From the NCBI RefSeq assembly GCF_029531655.1, contig NZ_JANRMI010000001.1, forward strand, positions 868,001 through 932,000: a stretch of 64,000 nt of DNA, written 5' to 3'. Under the pieces are notes generated by a model. It did not search any database, was not told where the DNA came from, and saw only the letters and a list, made by a program, of their open reading frames with translations. Below are positions 26,967 to 36,024 of this stretch, piece after piece; within the stretch, counting starts at the first letter, position 1, and every line of letters starts with the position of its first letter. The translations under genes were made by a program, and so were the position numbers. Source of the stretch: Bdellovibrio svalbardensis (lineage in GTDB: Bacteria; Bdellovibrionota; Bdellovibrionia; Bdellovibrionales; Bdellovibrionaceae).

Positions 26967-27644
26967 ATGTTCAGTGTTCTTTTGGTCGAAGATGATCCAC
27001 AGATTTCTAAAAGCCTAAGTATGAGTCTTCGCTATAGCGACTATGACGTTGCAGTGGCCGAGACGATTGGGGATGCCTGGACGAAGATGGCGGCGATGAC
27101 CTATGATATTTTGCTTTTAGATGTGAACCTGCCTGATGGAACCGGCATTGAGCTGTGTGAAAAAGTTCGCGCAGCCGGCAAAGAAGTTCCAATTATTTTT
27201 CTAAGTGCGCGCACAGATGAAGAGACTGTGGTGACCGGCATGAACATCGGTGGTGACGACTATCTTCGCAAACCTTTCGGTACCGAAGAGCTCAAAGTGC
27301 GCATGAATAAAGTTATGAAAAGGCAGGGGGCACCCGCACCACGGAATTCTTTGATGGTGGGTCCTTTGACGATGGATTTTAACAAGCGAACTGTTCAGTT
27401 GCAGGGACAGCCTTTAAACTTGGGCAAACGCCAGTTTGATATTCTGGCGATTTTAGCGAAGAAGGCGGGGGATGTTGTGACCCGCGAAAATATTCTTCTG
27501 CAACTTGATAACAATATGGAGCTGTATGATCGCACGATTGATTCACACATGAGTCATTTGCGAATCAAATTGCGCGATGCCGGTGATGCCATCCAGATTG
27601 TTCCCGTCTATGGAGTGGGCTACCGACTTCAGTGGAAGCAGTAA
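26967..27644 (+). CDS. OmpR-family response regulator
   Basis: 225 residues. The receiver domain (1-115) starts FSVLLVEDDPQ (acidic pair), has the phospho-acceptor in DILLLDVNLPDG (Asp ~51), the Thr/Ser in IIFLSARTDE and the Lys in DDYLRKPF. The C-terminal winged helix (~130-225) contains LGKRQFDILAILAKKAGDVVTRENILLQL and TIDSHMSHLRIKLRDAGDAIQIVPVYGVGYRL, typical of OmpR/PhoB. It is 6 bp before its histidine kinase. The palindrome upstream is a candidate binding site. Confidence 0.96.
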   Translation: MFSVLLVEDDPQISKSLSMSLRYSDYDVAVAETIGDAWTKMAAMTYDILLLDVNLPDGTGIELCEKVRAAGKEVPIIFLSARTDEETVVTGMNIGGDDYLRKPFGTEELKVRMNKVMKRQGAPAPRNSLMVGPLTMDFNKRTVQLQGQPLNLGKRQFDILAILAKKAGDVVTRENILLQLDNNMELYDRTIDSHMSHLRIKLRDAGDAIQIVPVYGVGYRLQWKQ

Positions 27645-27650
27645 GATAGC

Positions 27651-29159
27651 ATGAAAAATCTGACTTACTTAAAGCTATTTTTGGTGAGTGTCAGTGCGGC
27701 TCTGGTTTTGAGTTTGATCTCAATTCTGTGTTTGATTAAGTTCTCGGATATTTCTTTTCGACCGCATCGTTTGAGCTTGTTGCAGTTTGTAGCACGATCA
27801 ATTGAAACAAATCCCAAAGGTTTGGTTCTTCCTGATATTCCGTTCGGACCTCCAAGAGAAGGACCTCGGCCGCCACACCGGCATGATGACTTTCCACCAC
27901 CGCCTCCACCAGGTGGTCCCGGTGGTATGATGGGGCGTCCTCCAGGGCCTCCCCCAGGCGGTCCGGAGTTCCCAGAGTTCTGGATTATCTCAGCATCGGA
28001 TCAGGTTGTGGCGGGCGATGAAAAGCGCTTGCCAAAAGCTGTGATGGGATTGGCAAAGCCCACCGATGTGCATGGTCTCACTTCGACGGACCGGTTTTGG
28101 AATTTCTTCGATCGAACATCAGTCATGCGTTTGGATCATGAGCCTGCGGCATACTTGGTCATTTTCGAAAGGCGCAATCCTTTCCGTGGACCTTTGTTTT
28201 TCACGCAGGGAATCTTTACTTTCGCCACGGTGGTGGTCGCATTGTTCCTCGCTTTGACGATCACATTCTCTTATTTGCGTCAGAAATCCGAAGAGGCTCG
28301 CTCTGTACTTCTGCGTCTGGAGCGCGGTGATTTAAAAGCACGCTTTGAAATCAAGCCTTTTGACGAATTCGGGGGGCTGTTGCTGGATTTCAATCGCATG
28401 GCTCATGAGATCGAACGCTTGGTCAATCGGGTTCGGGAAACAGAAAGTGCGCGAAGCCATTTGCTGAGTGAACTGGGACATGACTTGCGCACGCCTCTGA
28501 CAAGTTTGACGACGTCATTTGAAACTCTCAAATTCCATTTTAAGAAAATGACGGACTCTGATCGCGATGAAGTTTTTACGATGATCACCGCCGAGGTGGA
28601 GTACTTTAAAGAGCTGCTTGAGAAACTCATGACGATCGCGGAATTGGACGAACCTCATTACAAGAAATCGACGGATCTCATTGACCTGTCGAGTCTGGTG
28701 CAGCAAGAGCTGCGTTTCAGACAAAGTTCCAGCGCGGCCTCGGGAAAAGATTTTAGTTTTACGGCAGAAGGTCTCAACGGTCAGCAGGCGATGGTTCTGG
28801 GTGATTCATATTTGCTTCTTCGACTTCTCAAGAACGCGGTCGACAATGCCTCTCGCTATGCAAAAAGCAAAGTGATGGTTGCCATTGTTGATCGGGATGA
28901 GCATATCGAGGTTTCAGTTGCCGATGATGGCCCCGGAATGGATCAAGCGGGCTTGGCAAATTTCGGAAAACGTCAGGAGCGTCGCAAACGCCGTGAAGAG
29001 GGGACGGGCCTGAACTTTTCGTTAGGTTTAGGTTCGGTCATTATGAAGACCATCGCAGAATTGCATGGAGGATCTTTAGAGGTCGGCAATATCGAAAATG
29101 AGCAAGGCATTCAGGGAGCGATTCTGAAGGTTCGATTTCCCAAATCTAAAAATGCGTAA
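27651..29159 (+). CDS. Membrane sensor histidine kinase with Pro/Gly-rich sensor segment
   Basis: 502 residues. TM1 is ~10-30; a short periplasmic domain contains an exceptionally Pro/Gly-rich segment at ~64-110 (PPPPPPGGPGGMMGRPPGPP). TM2 is ~190-208, then HAMP-like sequence, HisKA with SELGHDLRTPLTSL (phospho-His) and a HATPase_c domain with LLKNAVDNASRYAK (N box), VADDGPGMD (G1) and GTGLNFSLGLG (G2). It pairs with the response regulator 6 bp upstream. The metal- or wall-sensing role of the Pro-rich stretch is unknown. Confidence 0.95.
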   Translation: MKNLTYLKLFLVSVSAALVLSLISILCLIKFSDISFRPHRLSLLQFVARSIETNPKGLVLPDIPFGPPREGPRPPHRHDDFPPPPPPGGPGGMMGRPPGPPPGGPEFPEFWIISASDQVVAGDEKRLPKAVMGLAKPTDVHGLTSTDRFWNFFDRTSVMRLDHEPAAYLVIFERRNPFRGPLFFTQGIFTFATVVVALFLALTITFSYLRQKSEEARSVLLRLERGDLKARFEIKPFDEFGGLLLDFNRMAHEIERLVNRVRETESARSHLLSELGHDLRTPLTSLTTSFETLKFHFKKMTDSDRDEVFTMITAEVEYFKELLEKLMTIAELDEPHYKKSTDLIDLSSLVQQELRFRQSSSAASGKDFSFTAEGLNGQQAMVLGDSYLLLRLLKNAVDNASRYAKSKVMVAIVDRDEHIEVSVADDGPGMDQAGLANFGKRQERRKRREEGTGLNFSLGLGSVIMKTIAELHGGSLEVGNIENEQGIQGAILKVRFPKSKNA

Positions 29160-29192
29160 AAGGTACGACGCACTTTATGTGTGTCGTACCTT
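29160..29192. terminator. Hairpin after the histidine kinase gene
   Basis: Stem AAGGTACGACGCAC with GTGTGTCGTACCTT, one wobble and a 5-base loop, right after the TAA and before the convergent gene's stop. The following sequence is T/A-rich (TTATATAT) rather than a pure T-run. Confidence 0.6.
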
Positions 29193-29202
29193 ATATATCA
29201 AC

Positions 29203-29493
29203 CTAGTGGCAGATTACGCGAATGGCGTCGTTGGTTTGTGCAAGGGCCTTGTTGAGCTCACGAAGGGCAAACAGGGCATTGGGGTCTTTAGTTGAGCAAT
29301 TCTCTGTGACCAGGCTCAAACCTTTTTGATAAATATTTCTGTAGACCTTGGCAGCTTCGCAAGGGGAAAAACAGATAGGCTGGGCATTGATATACTCTTG
29401 CAGGGCTGAAGAAATATCTTCATCGGTGCAAGGAATCGCGAAAGATGAAGATGCTGCAAAAGAAAGAACTAAGAGCGCAAAAATATTTTTCAT
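29203..29493 (-). CDS. Small secreted Cys-containing protein, unknown
   Basis: 96 residues from the ATG at 29493, which has AGAGG four bases upstream and begins a good signal peptide (MKNIFALLVLSFAASSSFA). An upstream in-frame start at 29520 lacks this. The mature ~77 residues hold five cysteines (IPCTDE, ICFSPCEA, ENCST, VICH) in a mainly helical sequence, suggesting disulfides in the periplasm. No family was recognised. The gene has its own upstream palindrome (29551-29566). Confidence 0.7.
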   Translation of the reverse strand: MKNIFALLVLSFAASSSFAIPCTDEDISSALQEYINAQPICFSPCEAAKVYRNIYQKGLSLVTENCSTKDPNALFALRELNKALAQTNDAIRVICH

Positions 29494-29550
29494 AAGACCT
29501 CTGGAGTAAAGTGAGGTCACTTATCTACAGATGTCGGCCCAATGTTTCAA

Positions 29551-29566
29551 ATGACAATATTGTCAT
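29551..29566. promoter_or_regulatory. 16-bp perfect palindrome, candidate operator
   Basis: ATGACAATATTGTCAT lies 58 bp upstream of the small secreted protein gene (minus strand). It also offers a TTGTCA -35-like hexamer on that strand. Confidence 0.45.
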
Positions 29567-29581
29567 GAGGGTAAAAATGAA

Positions 29582-29605
29582 AAAGGCATTCCTCGGAATG
29601 CCTTT
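29582..29605 (-). terminator. Rho-independent terminator for the minus-strand outer-membrane gene
   Basis: Arms AAAGGCATTCC (29582-29592) and GGAATGCCTTT (29595-29605), very tight loop. On the minus strand it is followed by TTTTTCATTTT. Confidence 0.8.
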
Positions 29606-29635
29606 AATTGATCCAATATGTTCCCGTTGTAATTT

Positions 29636-30394
29636 CTAGAAGTTCATTGTGTATCCGATGAGACCTTGAACTCCCGACATGGTTGTTCTTAAATCGGTTC
29701 CACTGAGTTCGACCTCAGAGTTGCCCCCACATTGAGAAACACCGGGAATACTTCCGTTGGTACAGTTCCCGCCGTCAGAGATATTTCTTTCAATGGGAAG
29801 ATAGCGAACATTTCCTTCGATAGTCAGACAGTGCGCATCGGTAAAGCAAAAGTCGACACCAATGCCACCCATCGCTCCAAAGGCACTTCCCTTGAATTTT
29901 AAACTATCGGAAGCAGCAGTAATTTCACCATTCAACGTGCCATACCCCACACCTGCTTGCATGTAAAAGTGGATGAATGAATTTTCAAGCGGGTACATAC
30001 GCACAATTGGGAAAACTGTGAACCCATTCAATTTGTAATCAAAGCTTCCACCTGTACCAGAGCCGGTGGATGATTGCGTGAAATAAGAAGGGCGAAGAAC
30101 AAATGCATAAGGGGAAGAAGCAAAACGATATATCCAGTTTGCATAAAACTCGTAAGCAGAACCTAAATTTTTTGTGTCGGCGCCAGCAGAGTAGTGAGCG
30201 GCATCAATCGCAGAGTTCAAATCATTCTGACCTGCCGTCACCACTGAAAATCCAATCCCAAGTGAGGAATCACCACCAATAGAGGAGCGACTCAGGCCTC
30301 CACCTGCGCGGGCAGCATTGGCGCTTTGAAGTGACAACATGGAAATAAGTAACATTGTGCCGGCAAAAAGAGCTGCCTTTCCTAGCATTTTCAT
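29636..30394 (-). CDS. Outer-membrane beta-barrel protein, unknown
   Basis: 252 residues from the ATG at 30394, five bases after AGGAG. A signal peptide follows (MKMLGKAALFAGTMLLISML, cleavage near ANAA). The mature sequence has alternating strand patterns (YKLNGFTVFPIVRMYP, FIHFYMQAGVGYGTLNGEI, AFGAMGGIGVDFCFTDAHCLTIEGNVRYLP) and ends in GLIGYTMNF with a C-terminal Phe, typical of outer-membrane barrels. The leader contains a GC-rich stem (CCGGCG-T-CGCCGG, 30417-30429) of unknown role. No homologous family was recognised. Confidence 0.75.
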   Translation of the reverse strand: MKMLGKAALFAGTMLLISMLSLQSANAARAGGGLSRSSIGGDSSLGIGFSVVTAGQNDLNSAIDAAHYSAGADTKNLGSAYEFYANWIYRFASSPYAFVLRPSYFTQSSTGSGTGGSFDYKLNGFTVFPIVRMYPLENSFIHFYMQAGVGYGTLNGEITAASDSLKFKGSAFGAMGGIGVDFCFTDAHCLTIEGNVRYLPIERNISDGGNCTNGSIPGVSQCGGNSEVELSGTDLRTTMSGVQGLIGYTMNF

Positions 30395-30579
30395 AGGTTC
30401 TCCTGATAGTCCCAACCGGCGTCGCCGGGGGAGCGTTTGAATAAAAGCAGCTACAAGATTTATACAATTTGAAGAGGCTCTCAACTGTCAGACGACTTAT
30501 TTTGGACGAAGGCCGAGACCCTCTTTCGCCTGGCCAGTAAAAATGCGACAAAAGACGGTCCCTGTGAGAACCTGTTGTC

Positions 30580-31128
30580 ATGAAGCATCTGTTTGAAAAA
30601 ATCCTCTCCTCGCGACAAATCTTTAAAGGCCGTTATTTAAAAATTGAACAAGACGAAGTCCAGGCACCTGATGGAAGAACTTATGTACGAGAGTACATAA
30701 AGCATCCGGGGGCGGCTTTGATGATCCCAATATTACCAAATGGCAAAGTCGTAATGGTTCATCAGTATCGGCATGCCTTGAAACAGGTTTTCTTGGAGTT
30801 TCCAGCCGGGAAGCGCGATAAAGGGGAAGACAGTCTGGTGACAGCTCGCAGAGAGTTGATGGAAGAGACTGGCTATGAAGCTAAAGACTGGAAGTTCCTG
30901 ACGACGATACATCCAGTTATTGGCTATTCCGATGAGCATATTGATTTGTATCTGGCGAAGGATTTGACTCATGTTGAACAGAAGCTCGATCACGGAGAAT
31001 TTTTGGAGGTCACGGAAGTGGATCCCAAAGATTTAATGCAATTAGTGCAAGAGGGAAAAGTCAGTGATGTGAAAACCCAAATCGCCGCCTTTTGGCTTGA
31101 TAAGTTCCTTCGTGGAGAGTGGAATTGA
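30580..31128 (+). CDS. Nudix hydrolase (ADP-ribose pyrophosphatase-like)
   Basis: 182 residues. The Nudix box G-x5-E-x7-RELxEExG is complete: [14 protein letters not shown] followed by RELMEETGY. The upstream [21 protein letters not shown] is characteristic of ADP-ribose pyrophosphatase-like members. The enzyme hydrolyses nucleoside diphosphates linked to a moiety X in the cytoplasm; the exact substrate is not determined. The aconitase gene starts 17 bp after its stop, so they probably share a transcript. Confidence 0.92.
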   Translation: MKHLFEKILSSRQIFKGRYLKIEQDEVQAPDGRTYVREYIKHPGAALMIPILPNGKVVMVHQYRHALKQVFLEFPAGKRDKGEDSLVTARRELMEETGYEAKDWKFLTTIHPVIGYSDEHIDLYLAKDLTHVEQKLDHGEFLEVTEVDPKDLMQLVQEGKVSDVKTQIAAFWLDKFLRGEWN

Positions 31129-31145
31129 GCGGGGAGGACCCTCTC

Positions 31146-33824
31146 ATGCTGGTTCAGTCAAAAAACAGTTTCAAGACAAAAGAAAATATTAAAATTGGTT
31201 CCAAAGAGTACACGATCTTCAATCAACAGAAGATTTCTCATCCAAATCTCAAAAAGCTGCCGATTTCCTTGCGCGTGCTTCTTGAAAATCTACTCCGCCA
31301 TGAAGATGGAGTTCACGTAACAAAAGAAGATATCGATTCTTTGCTTAGCTTGAGCAAAGAGTCTTTGTCTCGTGAAATCTCTTTCTTTCCCGCGCGCGTT
31401 TTGATGCAAGACTTTACCGGAGTTCCAGCCGTGGTCGACCTCGCGGCGATGCGAGATGCGATGAAATCCTTAGGCGGGGACCCCACGAAAATAAATCCTC
31501 TGGTGCCGGTCGATCTGGTCATAGATCACTCTGTGATGGTGGACTCTTTTGCCAAGCCCACATCCTTTGATGAAAACGTAAAAATGGAATTTGAAAGAAA
31601 TCATGAACGCTATGTTTTCCTGAAATGGGGGCAGAGTGCGTTTCGTAATTTCAAGGTGGTTCCTCCGGGGACGGGTATTTGCCATCAGGTGAATTTGGAA
31701 TATCTGGGCAAAACAGTCTGGCATGCCAAAGGCCATCACGGAGAATATGCATTTCCAGATACTTTAGTGGGGACTGACAGTCATACCACGATGATCAACG
31801 GCTTGTCCGTATTAGGCTGGGGGGTTGGTGGCATCGAAGCCGAAGCCGTGATGCTGGGGCAACCACTGAGCATGTTGATTCCCGAAGTAATTGGTTTCCG
31901 CCTAGAGGGAAAGCTGCATGAAGGTGCAACCGCCACGGACTTGGTTTTAACGGTCACGCAAATGCTTAGAAAAAAAGGCGTCGTCGGCAAGTTCGTGGAA
32001 TTCTATGGTCCTGGATTGAAAGGTTTGTCATTGGCAGATCGCGCGACCATCGCCAATATGGCGCCCGAGTACGGAGCCACTTGCGGATTTTTTCCTGTCG
32101 ATGAAGAGACCATGAAGTATTTGAAGCTTTCAGGTCGTGATGCCGAAACACTGGCGATTGTCGAAACCTATGCGAAGGCCACAGGAATGTGGCGTTCAGA
32201 GGATGAAGAGCACTTTGCATTCCAGGACACTTTGAAATTAAATCTTTCTGAAGTTGTACCATCTTTGGCTGGGCCGAAACGTCCGCAAGATCGAGTCCTG
32301 CTTGCAGATGCTAAACACGACTTCCAAAAACAACTTGTAGCGGGCTTTCAAGTCACTGAAGAAAATGCGTCGAAAGAAGCTTCCGCCCATACTGTCGAGG
32401 GGGAATCCTATAAAGTAGGGCACGGCGATGTGGTGATTGCAGCAATCACCAGTTGCACCAATACTTCCAATCCCTCTGTGATGATTGGGGCGGGATTAGT
32501 AGCCAAAAAAGCCGTGGAGCGTGGTTTAAAGGTGAAGCCTTGGGTAAAAACATCTCTGGCGCCGGGCTCGCAGGTTGTGACGGACTATCTTGAAAAATCG
32601 GGGGTGCAGAAGTATCTCGATTATTTAGGGTTCAATCTGGTGGGGTATGGTTGCACGACTTGTATTGGGAACTCCGGTCCTTTGCCTTTGCCTATTGCCA
32701 ATGCGGTGGAAAAGGGAAATCTGGTTGTCGCTTCTGTATTGTCTGGAAATCGCAACTTCGAAGGCCGTATTAATCCAAGCGTCAAGGCCAACTACTTGGC
32801 TTCACCGATGTTGGTGGTGGCTCATGCCATTGCTGGAAGTATGTTGGTGGATATCAGTAAAGACTCTTTGGGTGAAGACGAAAATGGCCAAGCGGTTTAT
32901 TTGAAAGACATCTGGCCCAGCAATCAAGAAATTCAAGAGGCCGTCAATCAGGCGGTGGAAGTACGCCAGTTCCAAACTCGTTATGGAAATGTCTTTGAAG
33001 GCACTGAGGATTGGAAAAAAATTAAGACGACGTCTTCGCAAACTTACACTTGGGATGAAAGCACCTATATCAAGAATCCTCCCTATTTCCATGGCATGGG
33101 CAAAACCCCGACGGCTCTTAAGGGAATCCATGGCGCGAGAGTGCTGGCCATTCTGGGTGATTCGATCACGACCGATCATATTTCTCCGGCGGGAAGTATC
33201 AAAAAAGATTCTCCGGCTGGAAAGTACTTAATGAGTAAAGGTGTGCAGCCTAACGATTTCAATTCTTACGGATCTCGCCGTGGTAATGACGAGGTGATGG
33301 TGCGTGGGACTTTTGCGAATATTCGAATTAAGAATGAAATGCTTTCGGGTATTGAAGGTGGAATGACCAAGTATGTGCCAACTGGTGAAACTATGGCGAT
33401 TTACGATGCCGCGATGATGTATCATGATTCACGCACTCCGTTGGTGGTGGTCGCTGGAAAAGAATATGGCACGGGCTCATCTCGCGACTGGGCGGCGAAG
33501 GGGACAAATCTTTTGGGTGTGAAGGCGGTCATCGCAGAAAGCTTCGAACGAATTCACCGGTCGAATTTGATCGGCATGGGAGTTCTTCCGTTGCAGTTCA
33601 TTGGCGGAATGGATCGCAAGTCCATAGGCTTAGATGGAAGCGAGACTTTTGATATTCAAGGTATTGAGACCATGAAGCCTCAGGAGGAGTTGACGGTGAC
33701 AATCACCCGAAGCGACGGGGCCAAGGAAAATATCAAAGCGCGTTCGCGCATTGATACGATCGTGGAGCTGGACTACTACAAAAATGGCGGGATTCTTCCT
33801 TACGTACTAAGAAAATTGATGTAA
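31146..33824 (+). CDS. acnA: Aconitate hydratase, AcnA type
   Basis: TCA-cycle [4Fe-4S] enzyme that interconverts citrate and isocitrate. It is 892 residues from the ATG at 31146, eight bases after GGAGG; an in-frame GTG at 31119 precedes that site. Motifs are [40 protein letters not shown] (first cluster Cys), [14 protein letters not shown] (the two other Cys), [12 protein letters not shown] and [16 protein letters not shown] (swivelling domain substrate site). The length and motif order fit AcnA/IRP-type rather than AcnB. A strong bidirectional terminator follows. Confidence 0.97.
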   Translation: MLVQSKNSFKTKENIKIGSKEYTIFNQQKISHPNLKKLPISLRVLLENLLRHEDGVHVTKEDIDSLLSLSKESLSREISFFPARVLMQDFTGVPAVVDLAAMRDAMKSLGGDPTKINPLVPVDLVIDHSVMVDSFAKPTSFDENVKMEFERNHERYVFLKWGQSAFRNFKVVPPGTGICHQVNLEYLGKTVWHAKGHHGEYAFPDTLVGTDSHTTMINGLSVLGWGVGGIEAEAVMLGQPLSMLIPEVIGFRLEGKLHEGATATDLVLTVTQMLRKKGVVGKFVEFYGPGLKGLSLADRATIANMAPEYGATCGFFPVDEETMKYLKLSGRDAETLAIVETYAKATGMWRSEDEEHFAFQDTLKLNLSEVVPSLAGPKRPQDRVLLADAKHDFQKQLVAGFQVTEENASKEASAHTVEGESYKVGHGDVVIAAITSCTNTSNPSVMIGAGLVAKKAVERGLKVKPWVKTSLAPGSQVVTDYLEKSGVQKYLDYLGFNLVGYGCTTCIGNSGPLPLPIANAVEKGNLVVASVLSGNRNFEGRINPSVKANYLASPMLVVAHAIAGSMLVDISKDSLGEDENGQAVYLKDIWPSNQEIQEAVNQAVEVRQFQTRYGNVFEGTEDWKKIKTTSSQTYTWDESTYIKNPPYFHGMGKTPTALKGIHGARVLAILGDSITTDHISPAGSIKKDSPAGKYLMSKGVQPNDFNSYGSRRGNDEVMVRGTFANIRIKNEMLSGIEGGMTKYVPTGETMAIYDAAMMYHDSRTPLVVVAGKEYGTGSSRDWAAKGTNLLGVKAVIAESFERIHRSNLIGMGVLPLQFIGGMDRKSIGLDGSETFDIQGIETMKPQEELTVTITRSDGAKENIKARSRIDTIVELDYYKNGGILPYVLRKLM

Positions 33825-33827
33825 TAA

Positions 33828-33853
33828 AAAAGGAGCTCGAATGAGCTCCTTTT
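33828..33853. terminator. Bidirectional rho-independent terminator after acnA
   Basis: Perfect 11-bp stem AAAAGGAGCTC / GAGCTCCTTTT with a GAAT loop, flanked by A- and T-runs. It serves both acnA and the convergent oligopeptidase gene. Confidence 0.92.
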
Positions 33854-33870
33854 AATTTTCTCAGAGACAA

Positions 33871-35964
33871 CTATCTAAATCCATCAACCATTAAAATGAA
33901 GGCGTACTCTGTCGCAGACTCTTTCAGTTGATCGAAGCGGCCAGAGGCACCACCGTGACCGGATTCCAAGTCGGTCTTTAATAGAATAACAGATTTTGAT
34001 TTATTGTGTTCACGAAGTTTGGGTACCCATTTCGCTGGTTCCCAATATTGAACTTGAGAGTCGTGAAGTCCTGTCGTCACCAAGACATTGGGATACCTGG
34101 CATCGACAACGTTGTCGTAAGGCGAGTAGGTTCGAATGTAGTCATAGTAAATCTTTTCGTTGGGGTTGCCCCATTCATCGTATTCGCCCGTAGTCAGGGG
34201 AATAGTCTCATCAAGCATAGTCGTGATGACATCTACAAATGGAACTTGTGCGACGACACCATTGTAAAGCTCAGGACGTATGTTCATGACGGCCCCGATC
34301 AGAAGACCTCCGGCGCTGCCACCCATTGCATAAAGACGTTTTGGATCGGCAAACTTTTTCTTCACCAAGGCCTCAGTGCAGTCAATAAAGTCATAGAAGG
34401 TGTTTTTCTTATGAAGTGTACGCCCCTGATCATACCAATCACGACCCATTTCGGAGCCGCCTCGGATATGAGCTTTTGCATAGACAAACCCACGATCCAC
34501 CAAGCTAAATACATCCGAGCTAAACCATGGATCCATATTGGCTCCGTAAGATCCATAGCCATAAATTAAAAGAGGCGCTTTGCCGTCAGCTTGGAAGTCT
34601 TTCCTCATGATCATTGAAACGGGAACAGAGGTGCCATCCCGCGCAGTGATAAAGATGCGTTCGGTTTTGTAAAGTTCCGGATTGAAATTGGGAACTTCAT
34701 GAGTCTTCTTTAACTCCTGCTTGTGGGTGATCATGTTGATGTCATAGATCGACGGTGGCAGGCGCATGGATTCATATTCAAATCGCAACAGCTCGGAATC
34801 ATATTCCCGATTGTCGCCGACACCGGCCAAGAAGCTTTGATCTGCAAAAGGAATATAGAAAGAGTTTTTACCTTCTCGATCTGTGATCTGAATCTGTGTT
34901 AGACCGTTTTTTCTTTCATCCAGAACCAAATGGTTTTTGAAAACCGCCACATCCTGCAAATAGGTGTCGGGGCGATGGGGAATGAGGTCTTTCCAATACC
35001 TTGATTCCGTGTGTTTTAGATCTGTGGTTATCAGTTTAAAGTTTTTCGCATTCTTATTTGTGACGATATAGAATCGATCCATCCCGTCGGTAACCGCGTA
35101 TTCGTGACCTCGTTCCCGCTGCGAGATGACTTTGAACTTATCGAAGGGTTTATCTGCCGGCAGATATTGCACCTCTGTGGTCAGGGTGCTGTAAGAGCCA
35201 ATATAGATGAATTTTTCTGAAAGAGATTTATAGACACTGACGGAGAATGTTTCATCCTTCTCAAAGTAGATGAGCTCTTTCTTATGAGTTTTCAGATTGT
35301 AGCGGTAGATTTTATCAGTTCTTAAAGTTTCGGGATGTTGTTCTGTAAAGAATACAGTTTCATTGTCATTTGCCCAAACCAGGTTGGAACTAACGCTCTT
35401 AATTTTGTCGGGCAGAAGCTGGCCCGTGCTCAAATCTTTAAATTGAATATCGAAAAAGCGTCTTCCGACGGTATCTTGTGCAAAGGCCATGATGTTTTGG
35501 TTGGGACTCATCATTGGGCCGGTAGTCTGATAGAACTTGTGAGCCTTCGCCAGCTCTGGGACATTGAGAAGAATTTCTTCTTTGCTTTCGAGTGAGGATT
35601 TTTTCCGGGCGTATAATGGATATTGCTGACCTTTTTCGTAGCGACCGTAGTAATAGTAGCCAGCATATCGGACGGGCACAGAGGACTCATCTTCTTTGAC
35701 TCTGGATTTGAGCTCCTGAAAGATTCTCTCTTGCAGATCTTTGACCGGTGCCATCACGCGTGTGGTGTAGTCATTTTCCTTTTTTAGGTAGTCGACGACT
35801 TTGGCATTTTCGCGTTCACGCAGCCAGAAATAGTCATCTTGGCGAACATCCCCGTGTTTTTGCATCCGATGGGGGCTTTTTTCAGGATGAGGATAATCTT
35901 GAGGAAAGTTGTGCATGCACGAGGCTTGAAGAAGGCAAATGGAAAGTATGAAGAAATTTTTCAT
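33871..35964 (-). CDS. Lipoprotein prolyl oligopeptidase family serine peptidase (S9A, PtrB-like)
   Basis: 697 residues. The N-terminus MKNFFILSICLLQASCMHNF is a lipoprotein signal with lipobox QASC, unusual because most oligopeptidase B enzymes are cytoplasmic. A ~400-residue propeller region precedes the alpha/beta hydrolase domain: GYGSYGANMDPWFSS, HIRGGSEMGRDWYDQG, AMGGSAGGLLIGAVMN (catalytic Ser in GGSAGG), GLHDSQVQYWEPAKW (Asp) and LESGHGGASGRFDQ (His). It would cut short peptides after basic or Pro residues in the periplasm or on the outer membrane, plausibly during prey digestion (inference). Confidence 0.92.
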   Translation of the reverse strand: MKNFFILSICLLQASCMHNFPQDYPHPEKSPHRMQKHGDVRQDDYFWLRERENAKVVDYLKKENDYTTRVMAPVKDLQERIFQELKSRVKEDESSVPVRYAGYYYYGRYEKGQQYPLYARKKSSLESKEEILLNVPELAKAHKFYQTTGPMMSPNQNIMAFAQDTVGRRFFDIQFKDLSTGQLLPDKIKSVSSNLVWANDNETVFFTEQHPETLRTDKIYRYNLKTHKKELIYFEKDETFSVSVYKSLSEKFIYIGSYSTLTTEVQYLPADKPFDKFKVISQRERGHEYAVTDGMDRFYIVTNKNAKNFKLITTDLKHTESRYWKDLIPHRPDTYLQDVAVFKNHLVLDERKNGLTQIQITDREGKNSFYIPFADQSFLAGVGDNREYDSELLRFEYESMRLPPSIYDINMITHKQELKKTHEVPNFNPELYKTERIFITARDGTSVPVSMIMRKDFQADGKAPLLIYGYGSYGANMDPWFSSDVFSLVDRGFVYAKAHIRGGSEMGRDWYDQGRTLHKKNTFYDFIDCTEALVKKKFADPKRLYAMGGSAGGLLIGAVMNIRPELYNGVVAQVPFVDVITTMLDETIPLTTGEYDEWGNPNEKIYYDYIRTYSPYDNVVDARYPNVLVTTGLHDSQVQYWEPAKWVPKLREHNKSKSVILLKTDLESGHGGASGRFDQLKESATEYAFILMVDGFR

Positions 35965-36024
35965 TCCTCTAGGTTAAGTTCTTCATCAGACCGAAACAAG
36001 TTGCTGTGCGTATCTAAGAGCAAC

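Noticed and set aside
30417-30429. GC-rich stem (CCGGCG-T-CGCCGG) as a member of the stem-loop family
   Set aside because: It shares the core CCGGCGACGCCGG on the minus strand but lacks the CTACT start and the GCAGA end. It is kept as a hairpin only.
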